A stretch of DNA of 64,000 nt. Source: Atherix ibis. Taxonomy: Eukaryota; Arthropoda; Insecta; Diptera; Athericidae. Where the stretch lies: contig OY282609.1 of NCBI GenBank assembly GCA_958298945.1, forward strand, positions 27,129,212 through 27,193,211, in the 5' to 3' direction. Both the position numbers and the translations under genes were made by a program. Below the pieces are notes generated by a model. It saw nothing but the letters and a program-made list of their open reading frames with translations, was not told where the DNA came from and did not search any database. Positions 1 to 9,490 of the stretch are shown piece after piece; the stretch's first letter is position 1, and every line of letters starts with the position of its first letter.

Positions 1-329
1 TGCAATTGTTTTTCTCTACCAAAATATGAATAATGCCTTTGAACTATTCTTTGATTAGCATTAATTTAGAATTAATTTGGGCAAGAAATTAACATTGAAA
101 ATATAGAAAACAGAAAAATATCAGTAAAATTGTCTAATGTACCAATTCTGGATGAGGGAACACGGATTGATCATACCACAGTCATACATAATTTCCTCTT
201 CGATAACCACAAATCTTGTCCCATATGTTAAGTAAATTTCTTTTAATTTCTATTCTCTTTTCAAGCACTCTTTCTAATTATTTCAAATTTATAAATACAC
301 ACATTCTCCATAACATTTTACAGCTTGTA
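1..329. other. AT-rich spacer, no gene seen
   Basis: No protein-like reading frame or recognisable repeat is visible. The TA dinucleotide at 328-329 is the left target-site copy of the mariner that follows. Confidence 0.6.
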
Positions 330-1434
330 CCAGGTATATAAGCTTAAATCCGCTGTTTTTTAAGTTTCATAGAAAACAAAAACAAGTTTATTCAATGTAC
401 TTGCCTTCGCTAGCTACACATTTTTCCTATTTCTCGGGCAATTTGTGGATACTACGCCAAAAAAATGGCGTAGTATCCACTTCTCTTTCGAGGCAAACCC
501 CTCATCAAGCCATTTTCGACCGTCTTCGTAAGAATCGAAGTGCTGCTCAGCGACCGCGTGGCCCATCAACAAAAACAGGTGGTAGTCGGAAGAGGCCGGG
601 TCTGGGGGTGGGGTGGCACCTCCCAGTGCCACCAGGTTTCAATATCTCATAGTAGATAATACCTTGCTGATCCCACCAAACGCACAGTATCGTCTTCCGT
701 CCGAAGCGATTTGGTCTTGGGGAAGATGAGGATGGTTGGCCGGGATAAACCCACGATTTCTTGCGTTTAGGATTCTCGAAATATATTCACTTTTCATTGC
801 CTGTCACAATCCGATGCAGGAACGACTTTCTTTTTTGTCTGGCGAGCAGGATTTCGCATTTGTTTTGGCGTCGCTCCATCTGCCTATCGTTCAATTCATG
901 CGGCACCCATTTTCCGATCTTTTCAATCTTCCCCATGGCACGCATATGCATGAAAATGGCTGGTTTAGTAACACCCAATTGCTCCGCGAGCATTTTTTTG
1001 CGATTGGGTATCGTCTTCGTCCAAAAGAGCCTGCAATTGATGGTCCTCAACCTTCCTAGGCCGATTTTCACGCTTCTTGTCCCACAAGTCAAAATTGCTG
1101 GCTTTGAACCGACGAAACCAATCTCGGCACGTTTTTTCCGATAAAGCACTGTCATCATAGGCCTCCATAAGTATTCGATGCGATTTGGCAGCCGATTTCT
1201 TTAAATTGAAGCTGAAAAGCAGAGCTACCCGTATATGCTCTTTTTCTGGCACAAAACTAGACATGACTACCAAAGAAAAAATGCATGTTGTTGTAAAAAA
1301 TTGCTGACAATGTGCACTGATTAATGTTGACAGATGTCAAACTCATAAAAAAAAGTATGCCGTGTCCATGGCCGTTTAATACGATCACTAACGCCATTTA
1401 TGACCAAACAGCGGATTTAAGCTTATACTCCTGG
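330..1434 (-). mobile_element. Mos1-like mariner element, complete ends, dead
   Basis: A Tc1/mariner-superfamily DNA transposon of about 1,105 bp, shorter than the roughly 1.29 kb of Mos1. Terminal inverted repeats at 330-357 and 1407-1434 agree at all but about two positions; both begin CCAGG and contain ATAAGCTTAAATCCGCTG. TA flanks each end (328-329, 1435-1436), as expected for mariner. The transposase reads right to left and resembles the mauritiana (Mos1) subfamily throughout. The element is inactivated by a frameshift, an in-frame stop and an internal deletion, but its ends are intact, so it could in principle be mobilised in trans by a related transposase. Confidence 0.93.
420..1264 (-). 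pseudogene. mariner transposase pseudogene (mauritiana subfamily)
   Basis: The transposase would cut and paste the element using a DDD catalytic triad. The start at 1264 gives MSSFVPEKEH, then a helix-turn-helix region (LLFSFNLKKSAAKSHR, WFRRFKASNFDLWDKK) and ALLDEDD. Near 1000 the frame shifts; the next frame carries LAEQLGV and GKWVPHELNDRQMERR. The first catalytic motif, usually GDEKW, reads GNEK followed by TGA (787-789), so the Asp is replaced by Asn and the Trp by a stop. The frame continues through NPKRKKSWV and FGRKTILCVWWDQ. Around 620-630 some 70-80 codons are missing, including the second catalytic Asp, and the sequence rejoins at SDYHLFLLMGHAVAEQ near the third Asp. It cannot encode an active enzyme. 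Confidence 0.92.
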
Positions 1435-3329
1435 TAACTCTTCCCACCAATTAATAATCGACTAGTTTCCAAAAAATATCAAATTGCCTCACATATCCTT
1501 TGAAAATAACAATTATTATTTACGAAATTTATATGATTTAAAGTTGTTACGCGATTTTTCAACTTATACGAAAATCTTCAGAACGATTCTATGACGTTAG
1601 TCGCAAGGATTTACTGTACACGTAAAAATAAAAAACCTTTTTGCATAACACATTTAGAATAAACGTAATTATTTTTTGTTTCTTTAATATTTCACATTTT
1701 ATTGACCACCAAATTTCGTGATCAATTGTTTTGTCATTGACAATCCAAGTACACCCAAAATTATTGTGAATTAAAAGAAAATCATCAATTCACCTTGAAT
1801 AAGTTCGGCTCTGTAGTTTAGAAAGAGCGCCTTTTTATAGAAACAAATTATCCTAATTGAAATGTAATTTCTTGAGAAAGTTTTGTTTTAAGAAGTTCTC
1901 CTCTTCTATCGGGGAAAGTTCTCCCAACCCTTAAGCGTGGAGGAAGGGGGGGGGGGGGGGGTGGTAAGTTACAAAGGAGATAGTTAGTAGTCACAATCAA
2001 ATAAGTTTTTATTTTGATTATAGTTTTAGTGAAGTAATAAATCTTCAGAGAAACTTTATTCCTTCGATTTTATTTTTATTGCGTTAATTTATTAGCAATT
2101 AGATGCTAAATTGGGTACACATTTCAGCAATAATTCATAAAAGAATGGAAAAACAAACATTTTCATTTATATTTTATGAAATTGGAAAATCTCTAACATT
2201 ATCTCATTGGGATTTTATTGATTTTCTTTTTACTTTTTATAAAGTTTTGTTGCAAAGTATCCATGGTCAACCACATGCACTATTACCTATCAAATGCCTT
2301 CCTTGGATAATAGAGTCATAGATAGATTCGAAGTTTTTATTATTATAGATTTTATTTAAATAATTAATGTTTTTAAGACTGATTTTAATAATAAATTAAT
2401 TCTATTTAAAAGAAGTAAGCCAAGGTTATAAGATAAGTTCAACAAATCAGAATAATTCCATTCCAAAGTTAATAGTAGCTTCTTTAATGACATGGAATAA
2501 ATAATGTCATTTCTTTGATTATTTGAATTCATTACCAGCAAATATTCCTATATGAAAATAGATGTAATTTTCTAGTAAAAATACGTCATTAGATTTATAA
2601 TTTCCAATAAATTGTTTTATTTTTACATAAAACGACTTTTATTCATTTTTTTTTCGACATTTGAAAATTATTATTTAACTTTTTCTTCAATTTAGGAAAA
2701 TAAAAAATCTAATAAAATTTTGAAAAAAGGTTTTTTTGGTTAAAATAAAAATTTTTGCGGACTATATGTTTTGCAGCTTTTTACAATTTTCCACCATTGA
2801 AATTTTGTATATTTTCCAAATTTTCAATAAACAATAATTCCACAAATTCTATTATAAGTTCTAATTATTTACATTTTTTTTTAAATTTAACCATTTAACT
2901 TTTCCTTCAAAATTTAACAATTTTTGTCAAATTTCCATTAAGAATTTCATAAAAAAATGTCAATTTTTTCTAACATTTTTTTTATAATTTTCTTAATCGT
3001 TTTTTTATCTAAACTAAATTCAAATTCGAAGAAATTTAGTATTTTGAATTTATTTTTTTATCAGAAATTGAATATTTTCTATTTATTCTTTTTAACCACA
3101 ATATCAATTTTTATGAAAAGTTATAAAAAATTAAAAAAGCTAAACTTTTTTTTTGTAAAAATAAATTTTTTGGAATTATTTTTGAACAAAAAATTATGAG
3201 ATCTCCGAAAAACAGGGTTGAAAGTTATTCATTTTTTGTTAACCATAACGCAATTTTTTAGTAAAAACTTTGTCATTAAGAGTTCTAAATCTTTAAAAAA
3301 AAGAGACTTTTTTTAAAATAACATTGTGA
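1435..3329. other. AT-rich spacer, no gene seen
   Basis: Long A/T-rich sequence with many homopolymer runs and only short, compositionally biased open frames. Nothing resembling a protein family or RNA gene was found. It contains a 16-base G run, annotated separately. Confidence 0.6.
1946..1961. repeat. 16-base poly-G run
   Basis: Sixteen consecutive G residues preceded by GGAGGAA and followed by TGG, unusual in such an AT-rich setting. A single homopolymer run is not enough for a canonical G-quadruplex motif but could form slipped or four-stranded structure. Its length is also prone to sequencing error. Confidence 0.9.
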
Positions 3330-3640
3330 AAATGGCCTCAACGGTTTCGTTTTGCCAGGAGATGATATCCACTCTTCGATGACTCTTCCGAACAAATCAG
3401 CGAACGCACAGCCCTTCATATTGGGCTTGTGGCTTTAGTTCTTGACTCAATTGAATCCCCTATGGATATTGAAGAAAGGCTCAATTCTGGTGAACGCATA
3501 GAATCAAGAGGTTCAGGTCATGGCCTAAATGGCAACTGAATCAGTTTCTATAAATATGCTCATTAGACGTTCAATTATGCTATCGGTAAGATGTGCTATT
3601 TGACCATAAATTCCATGCAGCTCTCATAACACCTTGCAAA
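3330..3640. other. Unassigned GC-richer block, possibly old coding remnant
   Basis: This block is visibly less AT-rich than its flanks. On the + strand about 53 codons ending near 3540 are open (DDSSEQISERTALHIGL, then ESPMDIEERLNSGERIES). On the - strand there are short open pieces such as IYGQIAHLTDSIIERLMSI and FADLFGRVIEEWISSPGK. I recognise no family on either strand. It could be a decayed transposon or a processed fragment of a host gene. Confidence 0.3.
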
Positions 3641-3854
3641 GACAGTACATATTTTTATAATATACATTCACTATTTTGACGTGTATAATTTATTATAGAT
3701 ATTTTATTAAATGGTAGGTGGCTATAACAAAATATAAAATTTTTAAAAAAATTCCCATAAAAATTTCAATTTTCAACTTTAAGATTTGTTAAAAATTTTT
3801 AAGTATAGCAAATTAAATTTGTGCATAAATTTAGCATTCTTTTCTTTAATGAGA

Positions 3855-3866
3855 CGACAAATATTT
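3855..3866. repeat. Left target-site duplication of jockey-type element
   Basis: CGACAAATATTT is found here and again at 8222-8233, exactly bracketing the poly(T)-ended element. The last T residues merge with the T run, so the true duplication may be 9-12 bp. Confidence 0.85.
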
Positions 3867-4014
3867 TTTTTTTTTTTTTTTTTTTTTATTTTAAATGATA
3901 TCTACAACTACTTATGCTAGTAACAAGCAGATTTTTTATGGGAATATACAAGGACATGAAGACATGTGGAGGAAAACACCCATCGATGTTACCTCAGAAC
4001 AGGGTAATTTTATT

Positions 4015-6717
4015 TTATAATTTTAAATAATCTCTCGGCCATCGCCGTTTTAAACGTCGATGGGTGTATACTGGAAGGGTGGGAGTGAAAAGTTCCCTTC
4101 CTAAAGGATTAGGGTGGAAGGATAGGTGCGAATGGAATTTTTTATATCGGGAGATGCATAGTTCACGAACAAATGGAACATTTAGGTCACGGTGGATAAC
4201 AGTGTTTCGCACATAAAAGGGGGCATTGACAATTTTACGAAGGATTCGGGATTGTAGGGATTGGATTGGAAGGGAGTTGGAATGCTTAGTCGAACCCCAA
4301 AGTTCTAGACCATATGTCCATATTGGTTTCAGAACCGTATTGTACAGTAATAGTTTACTTGTTGTTGTAAGTTTCGATTTGCTGTCTAGGAGACGTAAGA
4401 ATTGTTTGTATCGTCCGTTAAGTTCACGTCTTTTAGTTTTCGTATGAAGGTTCCAGGTTAACCGTTTGTCGAATATAAGTCCAAGGTAACGTACGCTATT
4501 TTTTTGTGGAATAATACTGCCGTTTAGGGTTATGTCGGGAATTTGTTCTCGGCAGAGTGTGAAAGTTACATGAGCAGATTTTTGCTCATTTACCTTCACT
4601 CTCCACCTTTTGAACCAAGTTTCTAAGGAGTGGATATGGTTCTGAAGGATACTAATGGCTGTGGAAGGATCTTTGTGATGTGTCAGGATGGCTGTATCGT
4701 CAGCATATGTTGCGGTTAGGATGTTGTTGTGGCAAGGAATGTCATGGGTATAAATGTTATATAGGATAGGACCTAGGATACTTCCTTGGGGGACACCGGC
4801 GGAAATTGGATAAATGTCAGAGTACTCCATATTTTCAGCTACCTGAAAATATCGGTCTGAGAGATAAGATTTAAGGATGTGGAAATAACTCGAGGGTAGG
4901 ACTCGCTGCAACTTCCAAAGCAATCCAGGGTGCCATACACGGTCGAAAGCATGCGAAATGTCAAGAAACACGCCTGGGCAGTATTCCTTTCGCTCTAGCG
5001 AACACGCTATGTAGTCGACTACGCGATGACACTGCTGGATAGTGGAATGCTCAGGTCGAAATCCAAACTGATGCTGAGGAATGACACCCTCGGTTTCAAA
5101 AATGGGATAAAGGCGTTTTAGGATTAATTTTTCTAGGATTTTTGATAACATGGGAAGAAGGCTTATAGGTCTATATGAGGTAGGAAGATTTTTGGGCTTA
5201 TTGGGTTTTGGGATCATCTTAATTATGGAAAACTTCCACAGGGAAGGAAAAAATGATGTGCGGAGGATACTATTATAAATATAGGTTATAAGGACGAGGG
5301 TTTTTTTGGAAATTTGTTTCAGGATTTCTGAAGTTATTAGGTCATATCCTGGGGCTTTTTTATTGGAAAGGTGTTCTATTGTGAATTTAACTTCGGAAGG
5401 AGTGAAAAACTTAGGAGGTGGACTTATGGGCAACTGAGTTGATATTTGTCGGAATATTTGTTCGTCATGCAGAATGTCTTGGACATCTTCGTGAGGCTTA
5501 AAGATGTTTTCTAAGTGTTTGCCGAAGATATCGGCTTTCTGTTTATCTGTTTTTGCCCAGGTTCCGTCTGTATTCCGGAGCGGGTGTGTAGCTGTTTTGT
5601 ATTTGAGAATTCGTCGGGTAGCTGTCCAGAGTGACTTATTAGTTGTCAGTGATTCTGTGTATTCAGTAAATCGTTCGTTGTTATAATTAATTATTTCTTG
5701 TTTCAGTTCTCGTTGTAGTTGGTTCAGTTTTTTCTTCTCATTTAGCATTCTTGAACGTTGCCACTGGGCCCTGGCTCGACGTTTCTCGCTTATCAAGCTG
5801 CGAATTTTTTGCGGAAGATTATAGTCATGTTCTCGTATGGTTGGTTTGTTATGAGTTATGTGGGCGTTAGTGATTGAGTTCTGTATGCAAACAGTCAAGT
5901 CGTTTACGGCATCGTCTATTTCTTGTACGTTCTTAAGGCTTTGTTGTAAATGAATCTGTTGGTCTAAGTTTTGTCTAAAAATGTCCCAATCAACTTTCCC
6001 ATTTACAAGTTTGGCAGGATAGGATTTTAAAGAAGGAGAAGTGTCTAGTGTTAGGAGAACAGGGGAATGGTCGGAATTCAGGTCAAGGAGTGTATCTATG
6101 GAAGTATTAATGGAATGTATGGGTGTGGTTATGAAATAGTCTAGAATATCGGGAAGGTTTCTGACACTGGTCGGCCAATATGTGGGCGTGGGAGGAGATA
6201 GGACCTCAAGAGTGGTATGGGAGAGGAGTTTTTGGAGAATCTTTCCTCGGGGATTCGAAACACGGCAACCCCATTTAGGGTGCTTGGCATTATAATCTCC
6301 TCCCGCGATGAAGGATTTTCCAATTGATTTGAAGAAGGAATCAAATTGTATGGGAGTTAATTTTTTATTTGGAGGACAATAAACAGATGCAACGTTAAAG
6401 GTAAAGGATTTACATTGAAGGGTAATAACTATTGACTGAAGGGATTCGGTGGCAGTTTGTGAGTGGAAGGAGTGATTTAAGGAATTTCTAATAAGGATGG
6501 CAGTTCCACCGTGTGCTGTGTTGTCTGGATGGTCAGTTCTGTATGTTTTGTAGTCACGTATAGCAAAAAACGACCTGGACGTAAAGTGAGTTTCTGTAAT
6601 CAGTGCAACGTCTATGCGTTTGTTGTGTAAGAGAATGTCTAGTTCTTGTCGGTGTAAAGTCAGTCCGTTAGCATTCCAGAGAAGGATGGATAGGGATTTA
6701 TCGGTTGACGAGAACAT
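4015..6717 (-). CDS. ORF2: endonuclease/reverse transcriptase, jockey clade
   Basis: A 900-residue polyprotein that nicks target DNA and copies the element RNA onto it. Residues 1-225 form an apurinic-type endonuclease: WNANG at 14-18, Glu42 in ITETH, GGDYNAKHPKWG at 139-150, PDILDYF from 189, and catalytic SDHSPV at 215-220. The reverse transcriptase spans roughly 440-720, with KKAPGYD, SYRPISLLPMLSKILEKL, HQFGFRPEHS, GVFLDISHAFDRVWH, AGVPQGSILGPILYNIY and catalytic YADD at 671-674. The C-terminal region has the RILRKIVNAPFYVRN stretch that recurs in the decayed copies nearby. All catalytic residues I can check are present, and no RNase H domain is seen, as is usual for jockey elements. Its ATG directly follows the ORF1 stop codon. 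Confidence 0.95.
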   Translation of the reverse strand: MFSSTDKSLSILLWNANGLTLHRQELDILLHNKRIDVALITETHFTSRSFFAIRDYKTYRTDHPDNTAHGGTAILIRNSLNHSFHSQTATESLQSIVITLQCKSFTFNVASVYCPPNKKLTPIQFDSFFKSIGKSFIAGGDYNAKHPKWGCRVSNPRGKILQKLLSHTTLEVLSPPTPTYWPTSVRNLPDILDYFITTPIHSINTSIDTLLDLNSDHSPVLLTLDTSPSLKSYPAKLVNGKVDWDIFRQNLDQQIHLQQSLKNVQEIDDAVNDLTVCIQNSITNAHITHNKPTIREHDYNLPQKIRSLISEKRRARAQWQRSRMLNEKKKLNQLQRELKQEIINYNNERFTEYTESLTTNKSLWTATRRILKYKTATHPLRNTDGTWAKTDKQKADIFGKHLENIFKPHEDVQDILHDEQIFRQISTQLPISPPPKFFTPSEVKFTIEHLSNKKAPGYDLITSEILKQISKKTLVLITYIYNSILRTSFFPSLWKFSIIKMIPKPNKPKNLPTSYRPISLLPMLSKILEKLILKRLYPIFETEGVIPQHQFGFRPEHSTIQQCHRVVDYIACSLERKEYCPGVFLDISHAFDRVWHPGLLWKLQRVLPSSYFHILKSYLSDRYFQVAENMEYSDIYPISAGVPQGSILGPILYNIYTHDIPCHNNILTATYADDTAILTHHKDPSTAISILQNHIHSLETWFKRWRVKVNEQKSAHVTFTLCREQIPDITLNGSIIPQKNSVRYLGLIFDKRLTWNLHTKTKRRELNGRYKQFLRLLDSKSKLTTTSKLLLYNTVLKPIWTYGLELWGSTKHSNSLPIQSLQSRILRKIVNAPFYVRNTVIHRDLNVPFVRELCISRYKKFHSHLSFHPNPLGRELFTPTLPVYTHRRLKRRWPRDYLKL

Positions 6718-8025
6718 TTATTTATTCATATTGCTTGTTAGTGAGGAAATGGCGGTTGTTAAAGCAGTTAACAGAGGAGTGAGAAGAAGAGTAATTTCTT
6801 GAATTAATTTGTTGGTTATTGTAGAAAGAAGTGTTGTTAGGTCTGAGGAGTAGGATAATGGGGGAGGAATAGGAACATGACTACCATTTTTCTGCTGTTG
6901 TTGTTGTTGCTGCTGTTCCTGGTGTTGGTGATGTTGCTGGCGCTGTTGTTGGTGCTGCTGCTTATGTTGTGGTTGCTGTTGTTGTTGATGAGGAGGTTGA
7001 TGTGGATGGTTTTGTTGTTGAGGTTGTTGTTGCTGCTGTTGATGTTGTTTCTGCCCAGATGCAATCTCAGCAAATGTCAGGTTTCGTCGCACTGGCAATG
7101 ATGTTAGTCCCGTCTTATTTGTGGATGTATTATTATTTGGGCGTATTTTTGTCTGCAGCATTTTATATGTGGAGCAGCCTTTGTAGTTTGCCGGGTGGCT
7201 TCCAGCACAAAGTACACACCTTGCTGGATTGTCTCGCGTTTTACTACATTCTGCGGTCAGGTGTTCCCCTGCACATTTCACACATTTTGGCTTGTGCCGA
7301 CAGTATGATTTGGTGTGGCCGTACTGTTGACATCTGTGGCATTGAACTATGTCCTTAGTGGGATAAGGCTCCTCCACTTTGATTCTTGTATAGACAAGCG
7401 TTTCCAGATCATAAATGGTCTTGTTGTTAGCCGCTTGTCTTAACGAGATGAAAAACAGAGGAAGCGCTGCATTCCTCTGCTTAACATTTGAGATGCTAGT
7501 TACCTCGTGACCCAGCATCTCCAGTTCTTTTCTTATTTCCTCTACGGGAGTGGTGTGGTGCAGATTCCGGACTACCACTTTAAAAGGTTTTTCATCCTTC
7601 GCCTGGTACGTGTGGAAGTCCGCCTTCATTTCGTCCAAGTATTGGACGATACTTCGGTAGGCCATCCCACTATTCGTTTGAATTGCAAGGCCTTTAATAT
7701 GAGCCTTGCAAATGAATGCATCAGGGTCAATTCTTTTTTCAATAGCACGGCCAATCTCAACAAAATTTACAACGTTTTTAATAAAGATTGGCGGTGGCTT
7801 CACGGTTTCATTTGGTGTACTGATTAGCTCTGGCTCGACATCCATACTTGCCAGTATTTGAAACCGATTGGCGGTGCTAGTTGTTGGTGTTTGTGTTTCT
7901 GTTTTTTTTATTTTCATTGTCTTTTTAATCACTTTTGGCGATGTGTTCGGCGTATTGGTCGATCCAGATGGACTCTTTGTCTGTTTTCTTTTTGGCCTGC
8001 CGAGTGGCCGCTGGAAATCTGACAC
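6718..8025 (-). CDS. ORF1: gag-like protein with three zinc knuckles
   Basis: The element's nucleic-acid-binding protein, up to 435 residues counted from a GTG at 8023-8025. A stop lies two codons upstream and the first in-frame ATG is at 7915-7917 (residue 37, leaving 399 residues). Residues about 148-215 form the PRE_C2HC domain typical of jockey-type ORF1 (KPFKVVVRNLHHTTPVEEIR). Three CCHC knuckles follow: Cys229/Cys232/His237/Cys242, Cys248/Cys251/His255/Cys260 and Cys270/Cys273/His277/Cys284. Residues 325-378 are a Gln/His-rich tract, unusually long for this class, followed by a hydrophobic C-terminus. The protein would bind element RNA and form RNP particles. The TAA stop abuts the ORF2 ATG and both ORFs share one frame. 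Confidence 0.92.
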   Translation of the reverse strand: MSDFQRPLGRPKRKQTKSPSGSTNTPNTSPKVIKKTMKIKKTETQTPTTSTANRFQILASMDVEPELISTPNETVKPPPIFIKNVVNFVEIGRAIEKRIDPDAFICKAHIKGLAIQTNSGMAYRSIVQYLDEMKADFHTYQAKDEKPFKVVVRNLHHTTPVEEIRKELEMLGHEVTSISNVKQRNAALPLFFISLRQAANNKTIYDLETLVYTRIKVEEPYPTKDIVQCHRCQQYGHTKSYCRHKPKCVKCAGEHLTAECSKTRDNPARCVLCAGSHPANYKGCSTYKMLQTKIRPNNNTSTNKTGLTSLPVRRNLTFAEIASGQKQHQQQQQQPQQQNHPHQPPHQQQQQPQHKQQHQQQRQQHHQHQEQQQQQQQQKNGSHVPIPPPLSYSSDLTTLLSTITNKLIQEITLLLTPLLTALTTAISSLTSNMNK

Positions 8026-8221
8026 GTATTAAAAGTATAATATTATATAATATATTTTGTATTATATTAAATAATACAAAAGTGAATTATTTCACTTTTG
8101 TACTTATTTTATTTCACTTTGATTTTAATATATTTTTGCATCCGAACTGTTTAGGTATTTATCGATCGATATACGTAGAGAGATACGTACGTCCGCACTG
8201 GTCTGTTCACAATTGTTTAAT
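8026..8221 (-). promoter_or_regulatory. Jockey-type 5' UTR with internal DPE-like promoter
   Basis: Taking the first base inside the duplication (8221) as +1, the - strand reads ATTAAACAATTG and places GGACGT at +28 to +33. This is the position and consensus of the downstream promoter element used by jockey, Doc, F and I elements, which lack upstream TATA boxes and must carry their promoter within the transcript. The initiator match is weak. A perfect 12-bp inverted repeat with a 4-nt loop (8075-8102) could form a hairpin in the leader RNA. Promoter activity is inferred from position only. Confidence 0.6.
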
Positions 8222-8233
8222 CGACAAATATTT
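8222..8233. repeat. Right target-site duplication of jockey-type element
   Basis: CGACAAATATTT, identical to 3855-3866, immediately upstream of the element's 5' end. Confidence 0.85.
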
Positions 8234-9229
8234 AAAATCGATTTTTCACTTGAAACAATTTCTGTCAACTTCCTATCAACATTTGATTATCAACATGCTC
8301 TCAAATATTGAAAATTTTCTAATAACAAAAATTTGAAGTTATTGCCGGAATTTTTGGTTTCTTTCATTCAAAAAAAAAACAAAATATTGACCAATTTTAG
8401 TTATTAAAAAACACCAAATATTTAGAAATAGTTTTTTTTTTTAATTTTACTGGCTTTAATAATTATCTTAAATCTTTTGATGAAAAATCGTTTTTAATGA
8501 AAAGCATTGAAATTTCAACACTCTTGAATGCGTTTGCAAATATTATTCATATCAGCCATAATTTTAATATTTTCTTTCAAATTTTTAAAGAAAACATAAT
8601 TAAATTTAATTAAGACTATAAGTAAACTTTATCATAAAAATTTAACTGTCCATTTAACAATTTTTTGTTATTTTTTTATTTGACTGTAAATTAATGAAAG
8701 CAAACTTCATGATTTTCAACATATTTGATTCATCACCTCATAAGCACGTTCACGCAAATTTTTGTTTACAAAAAAATTATTTTGTTTACTTAACAAATTT
8801 TTTTTGTTACTCGTTTATTATTGTAGCCATTCTTCGAATTGGTTTTCAGGAAAATAGCCTCATCGGCATTCTATGATTTTATTAAGTGCAATTTTTTAAA
8901 TATCCAGCAAAGAGTATATCGTATATTTAAAAAAAAAAAATTTTTTAAAATAAAGTGTTTATAGTTTTGGAAGGAGAAGGAGGGGGTTGTTGAAATACCT
9001 TCAAAGTGTAAATATGTAAACAAGAAATCTCAATTAAAGCTTTTATTTAAAAATAGTGTAAGTGTTTTAATAAGAAAAATGTTATGGCATGTATGTATAT
9101 ATGTAAGTGTATAATATATCTGAGATAAGAGCCAGAGACCTTTGGGCCAGTTGGTGCACTATGTTTCGTGTGAGTTGACATTGATCGCTTCTCTATTGAA
9201 ACCGGTCGAACGTAAGTTGGTGGAAGCAA
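8234..9229. other. AT-rich spacer, no gene seen
   Basis: Low-complexity A/T sequence. Short open frames here are biased in composition and match nothing I recognise. Confidence 0.55.
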
Positions 9230-9490
9230 TTAGAAATTTATAAATTTTTTCGGGTCCTTAGAAGATTGGTTGAGAATAAAGAAATAGAGGTTGGTAAGAA
9301 ATTGTTGATCTATGAGCTCCACGGCAGAATGAATCCTACTCAGAATGAAATTTTGGATTGAGTGGCATTCATTTACAAAATAGGGAATGGTAAGTTGAAC
9401 GTCATAAATATGGCATAAAAGACAAGATTGGTTATCGAATAGGATTTCATGGATAAGTGCGGAATTCCCGAGAAATTTTCCACTACTTGC
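9230..9490 (-). pseudogene. Decayed non-LTR polyprotein C-terminus
   Basis: On the - strand about 84 codons are open, containing GNSALIHEILFDNQSCLLCH and later IPYFVNECHSIQNFIL. The spacing of CLLC to an EC about 15 residues on resembles the degenerate C-terminal Cys/His motif after the RNase H region of several non-LTR polyproteins. The stretch ends at a stop near 9229. It is on the opposite strand to the jockey-like fragment at 9770, so it is a separate insertion. The family assignment is tentative. Confidence 0.4.

Larger units (their letters stand above)
3864..8221 (-). mobile_element. Full-length jockey-clade non-LTR retrotransposon
   Basis: A 4.36-kb element on the - strand, moved by target-primed reverse transcription. 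In transcript order: a 5' UTR (8221 to 8026), ORF1 (nucleic-acid-binding protein), ORF2 (endonuclease plus reverse transcriptase), a short 3' UTR, and a poly(A) tail seen as a 24-base T run at 3864-3887. A 12-bp direct repeat (3855-3866 and 8222-8233) flanks it. Both ORFs lack frameshifts and internal stops, so the insertion is probably recent. Several decayed relatives lie elsewhere in the window, so the family has a long history here. The one blemish is the GTG codon where ORF1 would be expected to start. Confidence 0.93.

Noticed and set aside
736..1144. Open frames of 107 and 127 codons on the + strand in the mariner
   Set aside because: They are antisense to the recognised mariner transposase pseudogene.
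1946..1961. G-quadruplex regulatory element
   Set aside because: A single G run without the usual four separated tracts; only a homopolymer is demonstrable.
6877..7358. Leu-rich and Val-rich open frames on the + strand that look like membrane proteins
   Set aside because: They are antisense shadows of the Gln-rich tract and zinc-knuckle region of ORF1 on the - strand.
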